NCBI RefSeq assembly: GCF_014645535.1
Contig: NZ_BMLX01000002.1
Location: forward strand, 248,001-312,000
Direction of reading: 5' to 3'
Source: Silvimonas iriomotensis
GTDB lineage: Bacteria; Pseudomonadota; Gammaproteobacteria; Burkholderiales; Chitinibacteraceae
DNA length: 64,000 nt
The notes under the pieces were generated by a model, which did not search any database, was not told where the DNA came from, and saw nothing but the letters and a program-made list of their open reading frames with translations. Position numbers and translations under genes: made by a program. Positions 27,455-36,747 of this stretch are shown here, in pieces. Position 1 is the first letter of the stretch; each line of letters begins with the position of its first letter.

Positions 27455-27880
27455 TTACTGCAGGAACTGCTCACCGCCCACAATGCCGATCTTCTTCACG
27501 CCAATGCGTTGCGATTCAGCCAGGACTTCGGCTACGGGTGCGTAGCTGGCGTCCTTGTCCGGGCGGATGTGAAACTCCGGCTGCGGATTGGCTTTGGCAA
27601 CGGTGCCCAGGCGGCTTTCCAGATCGGCGCGGCCATTGACCACTTCACCGTTCCAGTGGATCTCGTTGTTCGGCAGGATGTCCAGCTGGATCACGACCGG
27701 TTTCTCGGCGTTGTTCGGCTGGTTGTTGTTGGTCGGCATATCCAGCTTCACTGCGTGCGTCTGGATCGGAATGGTAATGATCAGCATGATCAGAAGTACC
27801 AGCATCACGTCGATCAACGGCGTGGTGTTGATTTCCATCATCAGATCGTCATCACCCGACGAGCCTACATTCATGGCCAT
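27455..27880 (-). CDS. exbD: ExbD/TolR-family protein (second copy)
   Basis: 141 residues: short cytoplasmic N-terminus, single helix MLVLLIMLIITIPI with the essential proton-path Asp at position 24 (TPLIDVM), then a periplasmic domain. ExbD couples proton flow through ExbB to TonB. It is 96 bp downstream of a second exbD paralogue, an arrangement like tonB-exbB-exbD1-exbD2 of Xanthomonas, where exbD2 is needed only for particular functions. It lies before the terminator at 27,350. Confidence 0.92.
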   Translation of the reverse strand: MAMNVGSSGDDDLMMEINTTPLIDVMLVLLIMLIITIPIQTHAVKLDMPTNNNQPNNAEKPVVIQLDILPNNEIHWNGEVVNGRADLESRLGTVAKANPQPEFHIRPDKDASYAPVAEVLAESQRIGVKKIGIVGGEQFLQ

Positions 27881-27934
27881 GGTGGTTCTCCATGGGGCGG
27901 AGGGTTAACAACCGCCCTTGATAATTCGTTCTGC

Positions 27935-27968
27935 GACTGACAAAACACACGCTGGCGTTTTGTCAGTC
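27935..27968 (-). promoter_or_regulatory. perfect 12-bp stem-loop between the two exbD genes
   Basis: GACTGACAAAAC and GTTTTGTCAGTC are perfect inverted copies around a 10-base loop in the 96-bp intercistronic gap. There is no T run on the minus strand. It may be an mRNA processing or stability element giving different expression of the two paralogues (inference). Confidence 0.5.
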
Positions 27969-27976
27969 AGTCCTGC

Positions 27977-28417
27977 TTACTGACCGCCGGGTTGCGGTTC
28001 CGTGATGAAAGCAATCTTCACGATACCGGCACGCTGCACGGCCAGCACGATACGACCCAGCGGGCCATAACGGGCGGTTACGTCACCGCGGATATGAACC
28101 TCGGGCTGCGGGTCTTTCACCGCGGCCTTTTCCAGACGGGCCAGCAATTCTGTATCGCTGATCGGCTGCTGGTTCCAGTAGGTGACGTTCTTGGCGTCAA
28201 CAGCAAGAACGATGTTTTCCGGTTTGGTCTGCGTCGGGATATTGGATTCCGTCGGCAGCTTCACGTTCACGGTCTGGGTCACCACCGGGATGGTGATCAG
28301 GAAGATGATCAGCAACACCAGCATCACGTCGACGAGCGGCGTAGTGTTGATGGCGGACATCACCTGATCTTCTTCACCGGTAGCGCCACCGTGACTGGGT
28401 CTGCGATAGCGCGCCAT
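27977..28417 (-). CDS. exbD: ExbD/TolR-family protein (first copy)
   Basis: 146 residues with the same layout as the neighbour: Asp30 in TPLVDVMLVLLIIFLITIPV, then a periplasmic domain ending GIVKIAFITEPQPGGQ. Follows exbB by 18 bp, hence the main ExbD of the complex. The two copies differ clearly in sequence outside the helix, so this is an old duplication. Confidence 0.93.
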   Translation of the reverse strand: MARYRRPSHGGATGEEDQVMSAINTTPLVDVMLVLLIIFLITIPVVTQTVNVKLPTESNIPTQTKPENIVLAVDAKNVTYWNQQPISDTELLARLEKAAVKDPQPEVHIRGDVTARYGPLGRIVLAVQRAGIVKIAFITEPQPGGQ

Positions 28418-28435
28418 GATGTTTACCTGACCTTC

Positions 28436-29176
28436 TTACTTGGCCGGGGAAGCCAGCAGACCGGCGTGCAGACGGCCAGCAACCACGCGAACCATATCCA
28501 GCACCAGCTTGTTGCGACGAACCAGCCAGTTGTAACCCAGCACGGCCGGCACAGCGACAGCCAGACCGATCGCGGTCATGATCAGCGCTTCACCCACCGG
28601 GCCAGCAACCTTGTCGATCGAGGCTTGACCAGCGATACCGATGGCGGTCAGCGCATGGTAGATACCCCAAACGGTACCGAACAGACCCACGAACGGGGCG
28701 GTAGAACCGATGGTGGCAACCACGGACAGGCCCGATTGCATGTGGTGACCAGCGGAATCCACTGCGTCGGAGATCGCCATGGCAACCCAGGTGTTCAGGT
28801 CAACACGTTGCGCCAGATCGCCCTTGTGTTCCTTGGCAGCTTCGATACCGGCAACAGCAACGGCGGTGAACAGCACGTCGTCGTTCTCGGCCACAGCCTT
28901 TTGTTGCAGTTCCACGCCGGAGGATTCCAGCAGGGTGCGGCCGTGCTTCAACAGACGGCGTTGTTCCAGCAGCTTGACGATGCCGACATACCAGGTGGAT
29001 GCGGACATGATCAGCAGAATGATCAGCACGGTACGGGCAACGACGTCGCCCTGGTTCCACAGTGCGTCGATACCGTAGGGGTTGGAACCCTCAGCGGCGG
29101 AGGCCACAGCGGACACAGCCATCAGGCCGGCCACAGCAGCGAAAGATTTGATGAAAGTAGAGAATTGCTTAGTCAT
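28436..29176 (-). CDS. exbB: ExbB/TolQ-family proton channel
   Basis: 246 residues. An N-terminal signal-like helix (AAVAGLMAVSAVASAAEG, cleavable in long-form ExbB) is followed by three helices; the conserved channel block GLSVVATIGSTAPFVGLFGTVWGIYHAL and AVPAVLGYNWLVRRNK are typical of ExbB. It forms the inner-membrane pentamer driving TonB. Lies between tonB (33 bp) and exbD (18 bp). Confidence 0.94.
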   Translation of the reverse strand: MTKQFSTFIKSFAAVAGLMAVSAVASAAEGSNPYGIDALWNQGDVVARTVLIILLIMSASTWYVGIVKLLEQRRLLKHGRTLLESSGVELQQKAVAENDDVLFTAVAVAGIEAAKEHKGDLAQRVDLNTWVAMAISDAVDSAGHHMQSGLSVVATIGSTAPFVGLFGTVWGIYHALTAIGIAGQASIDKVAGPVGEALIMTAIGLAVAVPAVLGYNWLVRRNKLVLDMVRVVAGRLHAGLLASPAK

Positions 29177-29208
29177 GATCGTGACCCTTGTGCTAACGGT
29201 GATTCCGG

Positions 29209-29871
29209 TCAGGAATCGGAATTCATATGGAAGTTGTACTCGTAGACAAACGAGCCGGCCGGGCAGGCGTAGCCTTGCAGAGCCTTGGTAATTTCAGCCT
29301 TGAACTGGCTGCGGTACGAAGCAGGAATACCTTTGAAATTCATGCTTTCGATCGCACTGAATTTGCCGTTGCTACCAAAAGAGAACACAACGGAAACCAG
29401 ACCTTCGATCCCGTCTTCCATGGCTTTGCCAGGATATTCCGGGTTCTCCAGGTGCGTACAATTGCCCTTGGCTGACAACGGACCACTCGGCGCGGGCGCC
29501 GGAGCGGGCGCAGGGGCCGGAGCGGGTGCTTGCGGGGCCGGGTCAGACGTCGTCGCTGCAATGGCAGTCGGCGCAGGCGCATTGTTCGGATGCTCAACCG
29601 GCGGCACATAGGCCTTGGGCTGCGGCACCGGCGGTGCGGCCTTGGGGATGACCTTCTCTACTTTGGGAGGGGGCGGCGGGGGTGGAGGCGGGGGCGGCTC
29701 GCTGATGATCGAGACTTCCACCTTTTGCTGGATTTTCTTGACCGCGTCCTGTGCCAGGCCAGAGATCAGTGCGTAAATCAGGAGCACGTGGAAAACCACC
29801 ACGCCCACCAGACCTGTTGCACGACGGCCACCGGCACGGCCTTGGCCATATCCGTATGCTGTGTTAGCCAT
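29209..29871 (-). CDS. tonB: TonB energy-transducing protein
   Basis: About 220 residues: a membrane anchor GLVGVVVFHVLLIYALISGL with the conserved His (H31 region) near the N-terminus, then a Pro-rich linker starting with a run of eleven prolines and later PAPAPAPAPAP, and a C-terminal TonB domain (ENPEYPGKAMEDGIEGLVSVVFSF). The C-terminal domain carries an additional Cys pair. The ATG at 29871 is preferred over a TTG four codons upstream. It lies 178 bp downstream of the receptor gene and starts the exb genes. Confidence 0.92.
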   Translation of the reverse strand: MANTAYGYGQGRAGGRRATGLVGVVVFHVLLIYALISGLAQDAVKKIQQKVEVSIISEPPPPPPPPPPPKVEKVIPKAAPPVPQPKAYVPPVEHPNNAPAPTAIAATTSDPAPQAPAPAPAPAPAPAPSGPLSAKGNCTHLENPEYPGKAMEDGIEGLVSVVFSFGSNGKFSAIESMNFKGIPASYRSQFKAEITKALQGYACPAGSFVYEYNFHMNSDS

Positions 29872-30049
29872 TGTTCGGCTCAACCTTCATTCACCTGAAC
29901 CTTGTCGCCTTTACCTGCGACGACTTGATCCAGAAGTTCAACTTGCCACAACCATCAACTCACCCTCACGGGCTTGGTTGAAACTTGCTGCCATATTGGC
30001 CAGGCCCCTGCCCTTCTGGTAAAGGACAGAGGCCAGGGCCGGTCTGCAA

Positions 30050-32674
30050 TTACATCTTGTAGGATGCTTGCAGGTAGTAAGCGCGACCGACTGCGTCGAA
30101 GAAGCGCGGATCGTAACCTTGCTGGAAGGTGTAATCCTGATTGGAGTACGGCGGAGCCTTGTCAAACAGGTTCTTGATACCTGCAGTGATCGTCAGATCC
30201 TTGTGATACACGTACGTCCCGGACAGGTTCCACAGGATGTAGGAAGCAACGCGGTTGCCTTCGTACATATCCTGGTAACCAGTCTGGTAGGTCGAACCCA
30301 GAATGCCGCTGAAGTTACCCTTGTTCCAGTTCAGGTTCAGGTCTTGCTTGTAGCGGAAGATCGGGGCGTTGTTGTAGTCCGAGAACTGACCGATACCGTG
30401 GAAGTACTGGCCATCTTTCTCGTGCTGATAGTCGAACTTGGTCAGGTAAGTACCGTCGTAAGTGACCGAGAAGTTACCAATATCGGTCTTGGGCAGACGC
30501 ACCGTTGCGGACAAGTCGATACCAGAGGTCATGGTATTACCCAGGTTCTGGGTGGTATCGATTACGTACAGCAGTTTCTGGGTAGACGGATCACGCACGA
30601 AACGGTCAGCGTACTTGTCCGGATCAGCAAAAATAGCGGATTCAGACAGGGTACCGATGGTGTCGTGGATGTTGGTCCACCAGAAGTCGACCGACGCGGT
30701 CACAGCCTTGATCGGCTCAACCACGAAACCGAAGCTGGCGGAGTCAGATTTTTCCGGCTTCAGGTCTTTGCTACCGCCAATCAGCAACTGCTGCTGGGCT
30801 TCACAATCGCGCCCCTGATTACCACCCGGTTGCAGAACGCCGTTCGGGCAGTTCAACGGATCGTTGTACTGGCCGGCCGTGTTGGTCTGCTGGTTCGGCT
30901 GATAGATGTTGTACAGCGACGGCGCACGGAAACCAGTGCTGGCGTTACCACGGAACTTGATCTGTTCGATCGGCTGCCAGGTGAACTTCACTTCAGGGTT
31001 CGCGGTGTTACCGAAATCGCTGAAGTAATCGTCACGTGCGGCCAGGTTCACGTTCAGGGTTTCGGTCACCGGGATGGCCAACTGCATAAAGACAGCTTGC
31101 GAGTTGCGGCTACCACTGGTGTTCTGGGCGGACTCAAGACCGGTACTCAGGGCCGATTGGGCCAGCTGGGTAAAGACGGCATCCAGGCTTTCGTGACGGG
31201 CTTCTACACCAGCAACAAACTGCACAGCGCCAGCTGGCAGGGTGTAGATGTCCTTGTTGACGTGGAAGTCAGCCAGGGTGGTGGCGTACTTGTCTTCTTC
31301 GATCTTGCCATTCAGGGCAACGCTATCCCATGCGCCCGGAGCGGAATCGCCGAACGGGTTCAAGGTGCCGTTGTTGAATGCATCTTGCAGCTTGCTGCCG
31401 TCAACGTAACCACCGGTCAGGTAGTGACGAACCTGGTTTTGCGAGTAAGCCAGACCGCCAGCATAAGCCCAGCTACCGATCATGCCATCAGCAGTGGCCA
31501 TAACACGTTGAGTCGTAGAGACGATTTCGTCCATACGATCGCCAGCCGGGATGGAACGGGAATGCAGTTCCAGTTGGTTGGTGCCATCCGGCAGACCGGA
31601 AGTCGGGAAGTACGGTGAAGTGCTCGGCAGCGTAAAGAAGTCGTTGGTATAGGTCAGCAACGGCGTCGGCGCAACACGGGTCTTCGTGGTGGTTTGCGTA
31701 CCGATGTACTGCAGGGCCACCAGGTTGTCTTCGTTGATTTGCTTGGAAGCCTTGCCCGTCACGGTGTACTGCTCAACTTCAGGCTGAATACCATAGAACA
31801 GCGGAGTCTGTTCGCGGCAAGTGCCGTTGTAAGCAACCAGCGTCGGCGGATTGCAACCCGGATACATCGGGTTGGTCGCGCTGCCCAGGACGGTTACCTT
31901 GCCGGTATTAGGGTCAACATTTTGCGGCACATAGTTGGCCGGGAAAGAGTTGCCGCTGGTACCGATCGGGTTCAGGGAGTTTTGCGCGAAATCACGATCT
32001 GTCGTCTTGATCTCGTTGGACTTGGATGCGGTGAACGAACCGTAAACGTTGAAGCCGTCGTCAACCAGGCTGCCCTTGCCGCCGGTGACGCTCACTTCTT
32101 TGGTCAGGCCGCCCGGGTGTTGCGGGGACAGGATACGGGCTTCAATCGTTGCGCCTTGAACCGACTTCTTGGTCACGAAGTTGATAACGCCGGCGATCGC
32201 GTCGGTACCGTAGGTAGCGGTAGCACCGCCCTTGTACACGTCGATGTGATCAATCGTGGCCAGCGGAATGGCGTTCAGGTCAACGGCCAGGCCGTTACTG
32301 GCCTGGTTGGCCATACGGCGGCCGTCCAGCAGAACCAGTGTGTATTGCTCACCCAGACCACGCAAGTCAGCGAATGCAGCGCCACCGTTGTCGGTACCGA
32401 CAGAGGTCGCGGCAGTAATGGCCGAAGTGTTGGCAGCAATGGCGGCAACAGCTTGTTCGACGTTGACGATACCTTGCTTGGTCAGGTCTTCCGTCTTGAT
32501 CACGGTCATCGGCGTGGCGCTTTGTTGCTTGATGCCACGCAGGTATGTACCGGTCACTTCCACGCGATTGGCGGCGGGGGACGAAGAATCTGCATCATCT
32601 GCGAAGGCAGACGCTGCATAGGTTGCACCGATCATAGCCAGTGCTACTACGAGAGTTTTTCTTTTATGAAGCAC
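30050..32674 (-). CDS. TonB-dependent outer-membrane receptor
   Basis: An 874-residue receptor. A signal peptide KRKTLVVALAMIGATYAASAFA is followed by a TonB-box-like ANRVEVTGTYLRG. The plug domain shows DLRGLGEQYTLVLLDGRRM and DVYKGGATATYGTDAIAGVINF; the barrel follows to a C-terminal aromatic-ending strand RAYYLQASYKM. The GTG at 32674 has GGGAGG eight bases upstream and places the signal peptide correctly; the frame's upstream ATG gives an unnatural extension. Ligand unknown; the plug style belongs to the group used for peptides and other non-siderophore nutrients as well as siderophores. First gene of the import locus. Confidence 0.92.
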   Translation of the reverse strand: MLHKRKTLVVALAMIGATYAASAFADDADSSSPAANRVEVTGTYLRGIKQQSATPMTVIKTEDLTKQGIVNVEQAVAAIAANTSAITAATSVGTDNGGAAFADLRGLGEQYTLVLLDGRRMANQASNGLAVDLNAIPLATIDHIDVYKGGATATYGTDAIAGVINFVTKKSVQGATIEARILSPQHPGGLTKEVSVTGGKGSLVDDGFNVYGSFTASKSNEIKTTDRDFAQNSLNPIGTSGNSFPANYVPQNVDPNTGKVTVLGSATNPMYPGCNPPTLVAYNGTCREQTPLFYGIQPEVEQYTVTGKASKQINEDNLVALQYIGTQTTTKTRVAPTPLLTYTNDFFTLPSTSPYFPTSGLPDGTNQLELHSRSIPAGDRMDEIVSTTQRVMATADGMIGSWAYAGGLAYSQNQVRHYLTGGYVDGSKLQDAFNNGTLNPFGDSAPGAWDSVALNGKIEEDKYATTLADFHVNKDIYTLPAGAVQFVAGVEARHESLDAVFTQLAQSALSTGLESAQNTSGSRNSQAVFMQLAIPVTETLNVNLAARDDYFSDFGNTANPEVKFTWQPIEQIKFRGNASTGFRAPSLYNIYQPNQQTNTAGQYNDPLNCPNGVLQPGGNQGRDCEAQQQLLIGGSKDLKPEKSDSASFGFVVEPIKAVTASVDFWWTNIHDTIGTLSESAIFADPDKYADRFVRDPSTQKLLYVIDTTQNLGNTMTSGIDLSATVRLPKTDIGNFSVTYDGTYLTKFDYQHEKDGQYFHGIGQFSDYNNAPIFRYKQDLNLNWNKGNFSGILGSTYQTGYQDMYEGNRVASYILWNLSGTYVYHKDLTITAGIKNLFDKAPPYSNQDYTFQQGYDPRFFDAVGRAYYLQASYKM

Positions 32675-33566
32675 AACTGCCTCCCAGGGTTGGTAAGTGG
32701 AAGCCCACATCCTTACAGTACGGCCAAGCGGTGCGCTGTTGGCGACCGTCTCCGGCCATCGTTGTCGGTTGGCCGTGTAAGTGAGCGGATAATCGCAGAA
32801 GTGACATTCCCTCAACAAAAAAAAGAGACTTCTTCCTAATTTTTGTTGTCAAAAATACACAGTAAACACGTTACAAAGGGATAAACACGTGTTTTCAAGT
32901 GCAATCAACATCAAACAATTTTCTTATAAATCATATATTTAGATCATATCAAAGGCCTAACATCGTTACTGTTGTCGTATCATGACAACAGTCAATGCCA
33001 GTCCAAGACCCTCAAAGCGCCCTTGACGTACCTGCAAGTAACACCACAGAACCCCGCAAAAAGTGAATATAAGTATCGCCAAATATTCCATGTGGAACTA
33101 TTTATTATTTATTTAAAACAATTTATAAGAAAGTGTAGTGTAATCTTTAATTAAAACAAACGTTTAGAATCGCCTTCAGTGCACCAAAATAGTGCCACAT
33201 AGTTCAATGACATAAGCTGATGCACCACTCGACGCCATTTCAGATTTGGGGTAGCGGGTCTCGCGTCAGGAAAAATTCATTCGTCAAACAAGCACCCGCT
33301 CAAAACACCATAAAAAAGTATTCGGGATTTCCCGCACATGTATAGGCAAGTTCTGCTTCGGCCTGGAAAAAGGGCAAGAATATTGCCCTATAGGCGTCTT
33401 GAAACGCAGGATGAACGGCGCGGGTCGGCCTCAATGACAGATAAATATCCGGAAAAGCGCGGCAACCGTGATGACACCGGGAAGGAACGTATTCAGGCGT
33501 GACGGGACACCGTCTGCACTGGACGATCTCCGCCGTGTCGCAGGGGCGGGATGGCAGGAAAACGGG
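32675..33566. other. 892-bp gene-free, AT-rich region upstream of the TonB receptor
   Basis: Visibly AT-rich between about 32,830 and 33,180, unlike the surroundings. I see no convincing gene (a 60-codon frame at 32,972 has no ribosome site and poor composition). A perfect small hairpin AGGGCAA-gaata-TTGCCCT lies at 33371-33389. Probably holds the receptor promoter and regulatory sites; no clear Fur box found. Confidence 0.5.
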
Positions 33567-34472
33567 TTAAACCGGCCAGATCAGTGAACGCGTGCTCTCA
33601 AAAACGCGCTCTTCCCCATTGACCGGATCAACAAACTGCAGCGAGCGGGCCAGCAATTGCAGTGGCCGGGTGAAATCATCCGGCGCATCCGGCTGCACTT
33701 GCGGGTACCACGGGTCATTGCAGATGGGCATGCCCAGCGCGGACATATGCGCACGCAGCTGATGTTTCTTGCCGGTATGCGGCTCCAGCCGGTACCAGCC
33801 CAGCTGGCCGTTATCTTGCAAGAGTGAAATGCGCGTTTCGGCATTGGGCTCACCCTCTACCTCTTGCGAGGTAAAAAAGTGCTCCCCCTGTACAAGGCGG
33901 CTGCGGTGAACCAGCGGCAGGTTCAAGGCCGGGTTGAGCGGTGCGATGGCTTCATACACCTTGCTGACCTGGCGCGATTCAAACAAGGATTGATACCGCC
34001 CGCGGCTGGGCGGATGCAGGCAGAACATCACGAGGCCGGCGGTTTCCCGGTCCAGCCGGTGTACGGGCGTGAGTTCAGGCAGATCCAGCGATTGGCGCAA
34101 GCGGTTGAGCAAGGTTTCCCGCAGGCGCCGGCCAGAGGGCACCGTCGCCAGAAAGTGGGGCTTGTCTGCGACCAGAATCCGTTCGTCCCGATAGATCACC
34201 TGGGCCTCGAAGGGCACCGGCTCTTCATCCGGCACTTCGCGGAAATACCACAAGCGCCCGCCGGGCCGGTATGGGTCCGCAGCGCGCACCGGCTGGCCGG
34301 CATCGTCCATGATTTCGCCAGCGGCCAGCCTGGCGGCCATGCCACCTTCGGGCAGATGGGGAAAGCGGTGCAACAGGAAGGTCAGCAGATCTGGCCAGGC
34401 GCCTTGTTCGGGCAGGATGACGAAACTGGGCGCGACCCCGTCACGCCAGGCAATAGCGGGTTTCTGGCTCAC
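33567..34472 (-). CDS. RluA-family pseudouridine synthase
   Basis: 301 residues. The catalytic block is TPVHRLDRETAGLVMFCL, with Asp141 as nucleophile. Flanking blocks VADKPHFLATVPSG, KVYEAIAPL, and GKKHQLRAHMSALGMPI match the RluA family, of the TruC/RluC-like branch. An unusual N-terminal part (residues 1-80) resembles a short S4-like segment (LLTFLLHRFPHLPEGGMAARLAAGEI). Isomerises uridine in rRNA or tRNA; the target site is uncertain. Its ATG overlaps the stop of the upstream small membrane protein gene (ATGA). Confidence 0.85.
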   Translation of the reverse strand: MSQKPAIAWRDGVAPSFVILPEQGAWPDLLTFLLHRFPHLPEGGMAARLAAGEIMDDAGQPVRAADPYRPGGRLWYFREVPDEEPVPFEAQVIYRDERILVADKPHFLATVPSGRRLRETLLNRLRQSLDLPELTPVHRLDRETAGLVMFCLHPPSRGRYQSLFESRQVSKVYEAIAPLNPALNLPLVHRSRLVQGEHFFTSQEVEGEPNAETRISLLQDNGQLGWYRLEPHTGKKHQLRAHMSALGMPICNDPWYPQVQPDAPDDFTRPLQLLARSLQFVDPVNGEERVFESTRSLIWPV

Positions 34473-34705
34473 GGCGCGCTCTGTCCTTCACCGTGGTCCA
34501 CTGCGGCCTGTTCAAGTGCAGCCCGTTCGGCCAGCTCTGCCTGCTTTTGTGCTTTTTTGATCTGCCCTGCCCGCTTGAGCCACAAGATCAGCCAGGTGGG
34601 CAACACGCCCAGCACGACGATAAAAAAAACGCCCAGCGCCAGGCTGCCTGAAGCAATGGCCATCATGCCAATGACGTAGAGATAGCCAATCAACAAGATA
34701 TACAT
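34469..34705 (-). CDS. small membrane protein (78 aa)
   Basis: Two hydrophobic helices (MYILLIGYLYVIGMMAIASG and LGVFFIVVLGVLPTWLILWL) followed by a Lys/Gln/Glu-rich amphipathic tail (KKAQKQAELAERAALEQAA). Its stop overlaps the start of the pseudouridine synthase gene by ATGA. It lies 26 bp after fliR's stop. Function unknown; widespread small inner-membrane proteins of this layout exist in betaproteobacteria. Confidence 0.7.
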   Translation of the reverse strand: MYILLIGYLYVIGMMAIASGSLALGVFFIVVLGVLPTWLILWLKRAGQIKKAQKQAELAERAALEQAAVDHGEGQSAP

Positions 34706-34731
34706 ATCTATCTATATATAAGTGCAGCGGC

Positions 34732-35520
34732 CTACTGCGGCGCCAGCGCTTGCATCAAGGCGTTCACAAAGCGCGTGAACTCGTTGATCATGCCGTTTAC
34801 AAATTGCGGCAGGAACGGCAGCACCATATACAGCGCCGCAGCGCCGATCGCCAGCATGATGGGAAAGCCGATCGCGAACACATTCAGTTGCGGCGCGGCG
34901 CGGGTCATCACGCCCACGGCCAGGTTGGTGATCAGCAGCGCGCCCACCACCGGCATGGCCAGGCGCAAGCCCGTGTTGAACAGCATGCTGCCGTGCTCCG
35001 CAATCATGCGAAATGCGCCACTGGCCAGCGGCGCATCATTGGGCGGCAACTGGGAAAAGCTCTCGATCAGTGCCCGCAACACAATCAGGTGCCCGTTCAT
35101 GGCCAGAAACATCAGCAAAGTGGCCGCACTGAGAAACTGGGCCACCAGCGGTACGTTGGAGGCGCTTTGCGGGTCATAGAACGAGGCAAAACCCAGGCCC
35201 ATCTGCAGGCCGGCAATGTTGCCCGCCATCTCTACCGCACTGAAAATCAGTTGCATGCACATGCCAATCATCCAGCCCACCAGCAACTGGTTGATACCGA
35301 TCATGATGCCTTGCGCCGACATCACCGGCACGTTGGGCATGGCCGGCAAGATGGGCGCGATCAGCAAGGTCAGCAGCAAGGCCAGCGACACCCGTACGGT
35401 ACTGTTGATGGCGGAATTGGAGAAAAACGGATCAGCCAGCAACACGCCCAGAATGCGCAGGAACGGCCACAGGAACAGCGCCAGCCAGGCGTTGATTTGC
35501 GCGTCGGTAAACGTGAACAT
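34732..35520 (-). CDS. fliR: flagellar export gate protein FliR
   Basis: 262 residues, starting MFTFTDAQINAWLALFLWPFLRILGVLLADPFF. Six hydrophobic segments and the GLQMGLGFASFYDPQ block match FliR, the component that with FliP and FliQ makes the helical export gate of the flagellar secretion system. Located 9 bp after fliQ. GC-rich codon usage as in neighbours. Confidence 0.95.
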   Translation of the reverse strand: MFTFTDAQINAWLALFLWPFLRILGVLLADPFFSNSAINSTVRVSLALLLTLLIAPILPAMPNVPVMSAQGIMIGINQLLVGWMIGMCMQLIFSAVEMAGNIAGLQMGLGFASFYDPQSASNVPLVAQFLSAATLLMFLAMNGHLIVLRALIESFSQLPPNDAPLASGAFRMIAEHGSMLFNTGLRLAMPVVGALLITNLAVGVMTRAAPQLNVFAIGFPIMLAIGAAALYMVLPFLPQFVNGMINEFTRFVNALMQALAPQ

Positions 35521-35529
35521 GCGGCGGGT

Positions 35530-35799
35530 TTACCCGATCAGGGTGGGAATGCTCTGAAACAGGCGCGTGGTGTAATCGGTAATGATGCCGATCATCCAGG
35601 GGCCCGCCAGCACAAACACCAGGAACGCCACCAGCAGCTTGGGGATGAACGAGAGCGTCGCTTCGTTGATCTGGGTGGCGGCCTGGAACACCGACACAAT
35701 CAGACCCGCCGCCAGCACAGACAACAGGATCGGACCAGCCAGCAACACCAGCACTTCCATGGCACGCTGGATCAGGGTGATGACGGTTTCAGGAGTCAT
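35530..35799 (-). CDS. fliQ: flagellar export gate protein FliQ
   Basis: 89 residues with the FliQ start MTPETVITLIQRAMEVLVLLAGP and two helices (residues 15-40 and 52-75). The ATG at 35799 gives the normal 89-residue length; the upstream ATG at 35838 would add an unnatural 13-residue extension. Unlike the common fliPQR array, it is separated from fliP by 177 bp with terminator-like and promoter-like features. Confidence 0.94.
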   Translation of the reverse strand: MTPETVITLIQRAMEVLVLLAGPILLSVLAAGLIVSVFQAATQINEATLSFIPKLLVAFLVFVLAGPWMIGIITDYTTRLFQSIPTLIG

Positions 35800-35880
35800 G
35801 TTTGGCGGCGCCCGTGAAGTGTGATGTGTGAGGCGCAAACCCCAAAGACGGGTCTACCAGTCACTCACACCTGTTTACGT

Positions 35881-35947
35881 ATTATATAAATCCGGAATCA
35901 GCCTGTGTTCGCGTGAAGAACAGAAAAACCGGCGCGCGTGGTTTTTG
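35881..35947 (-). promoter_or_regulatory. terminator-like hairpin and -10-like box between fliP and fliQ
   Basis: GAAAAACC-ggcgcgcgt-GGTTTTTGC (35924-35948) forms an A/T-flanked stem just after fliP. On the minus strand TATAAT (35881-35886, read as ATTATA on plus) lies 82 bp before fliQ, with no clear -35. This suggests partial termination and a separate promoter for fliQR (inference). Confidence 0.45.
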
Positions 35948-35976
35948 CCTCGCCGCTTCTCTCACGCCCCACCGCC

Positions 35977-36747
35977 CTAGCCCGTATAAAAGCTCTGGAC
36001 CAGCGAGCCCATCAAGAGTGTCCAGCCGTCCACCAGCACAAACAGCATCAGTTTGAACGGCAGCGCAATGGTCACCGGCGAGACCATCATCATCCCCATA
36101 GCCATCAGGATACTAGCCACCACAAGGTCAATGATCAGGAACGGGATAAACACCATGAAGCCGATCTGGAACGCGGTTTTGAGTTCGCTGGTCACAAACG
36201 CCGGCACCAGCACCCGCAGACTCACATCTTCCGGACCATTGGGTTTTTGCGCGCCGGACACATCAATAAAGAACGCCAGATCGCGCTGGCGCGTCTGTTT
36301 CATCATGAAGTCTTTGAGCGGCACTGCGGCTTTGTCCATGGCGTCGTTGAACGTCATTTTCTGCTGCGAGTACGGCGTATAGGCCTGGGTGTAGATCTTG
36401 TCGAACACCGGCGACATCACAAAGAAGGTCAGAAAGAGCGACAGCCCGATGATGACCTGATTGGGCGGTGTTTGCAGCGTACCCAGCGCCTGGCGCAGCA
36501 AAGACAAGACGATCACGATGCGGGTGAACGCCGTCATCATCAACAAGACGGCTGGCAGGAAAGTCAGCGCTGTCAGGAACAGCAGCGTCTGGATCGGCAA
36601 GGAATATGCCGTGCCACCATTGGCCTGGGTGGCCGTCATGAATGGAATGCCCGCGGCATCGGCCGCATGGGCCGCCAGCGGCACGCTCGCCAGCATTGTC
36701 AGCGCGGCTGCGCCGGCCAGACGTCGGGGAGAAAACCAGGATTTCAT
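35977..36747 (-). CDS. fliP: flagellar export gate protein FliP
   Basis: 256 residues. A cleavable signal peptide ([27 protein letters not shown]) is followed by a periplasmic segment and the FliP core: [40 protein letters not shown], then a second pair of helices ending in [18 protein letters not shown]. FliP pentamer is the main part of the gate. The ATG overlaps the fliO stop (ATGA). Confidence 0.95.
   Translation of the reverse strand: MKSWFSPRRLAGAAALTMLASVPLAAHAADAAGIPFMTATQANGGTAYSLPIQTLLFLTALTFLPAVLLMMTAFTRIVIVLSLLRQALGTLQTPPNQVIIGLSLFLTFFVMSPVFDKIYTQAYTPYSQQKMTFNDAMDKAAVPLKDFMMKQTRQRDLAFFIDVSGAQKPNGPEDVSLRVLVPAFVTSELKTAFQIGFMVFIPFLIIDLVVASILMAMGMMMVSPVTIALPFKLMLFVLVDGWTLLMGSLVQSFYTG

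Noticed and set aside
32972-33154. 60-codon frame in the AT-rich gap
   Set aside because: No ribosome site or likeness; AT-rich random frame.
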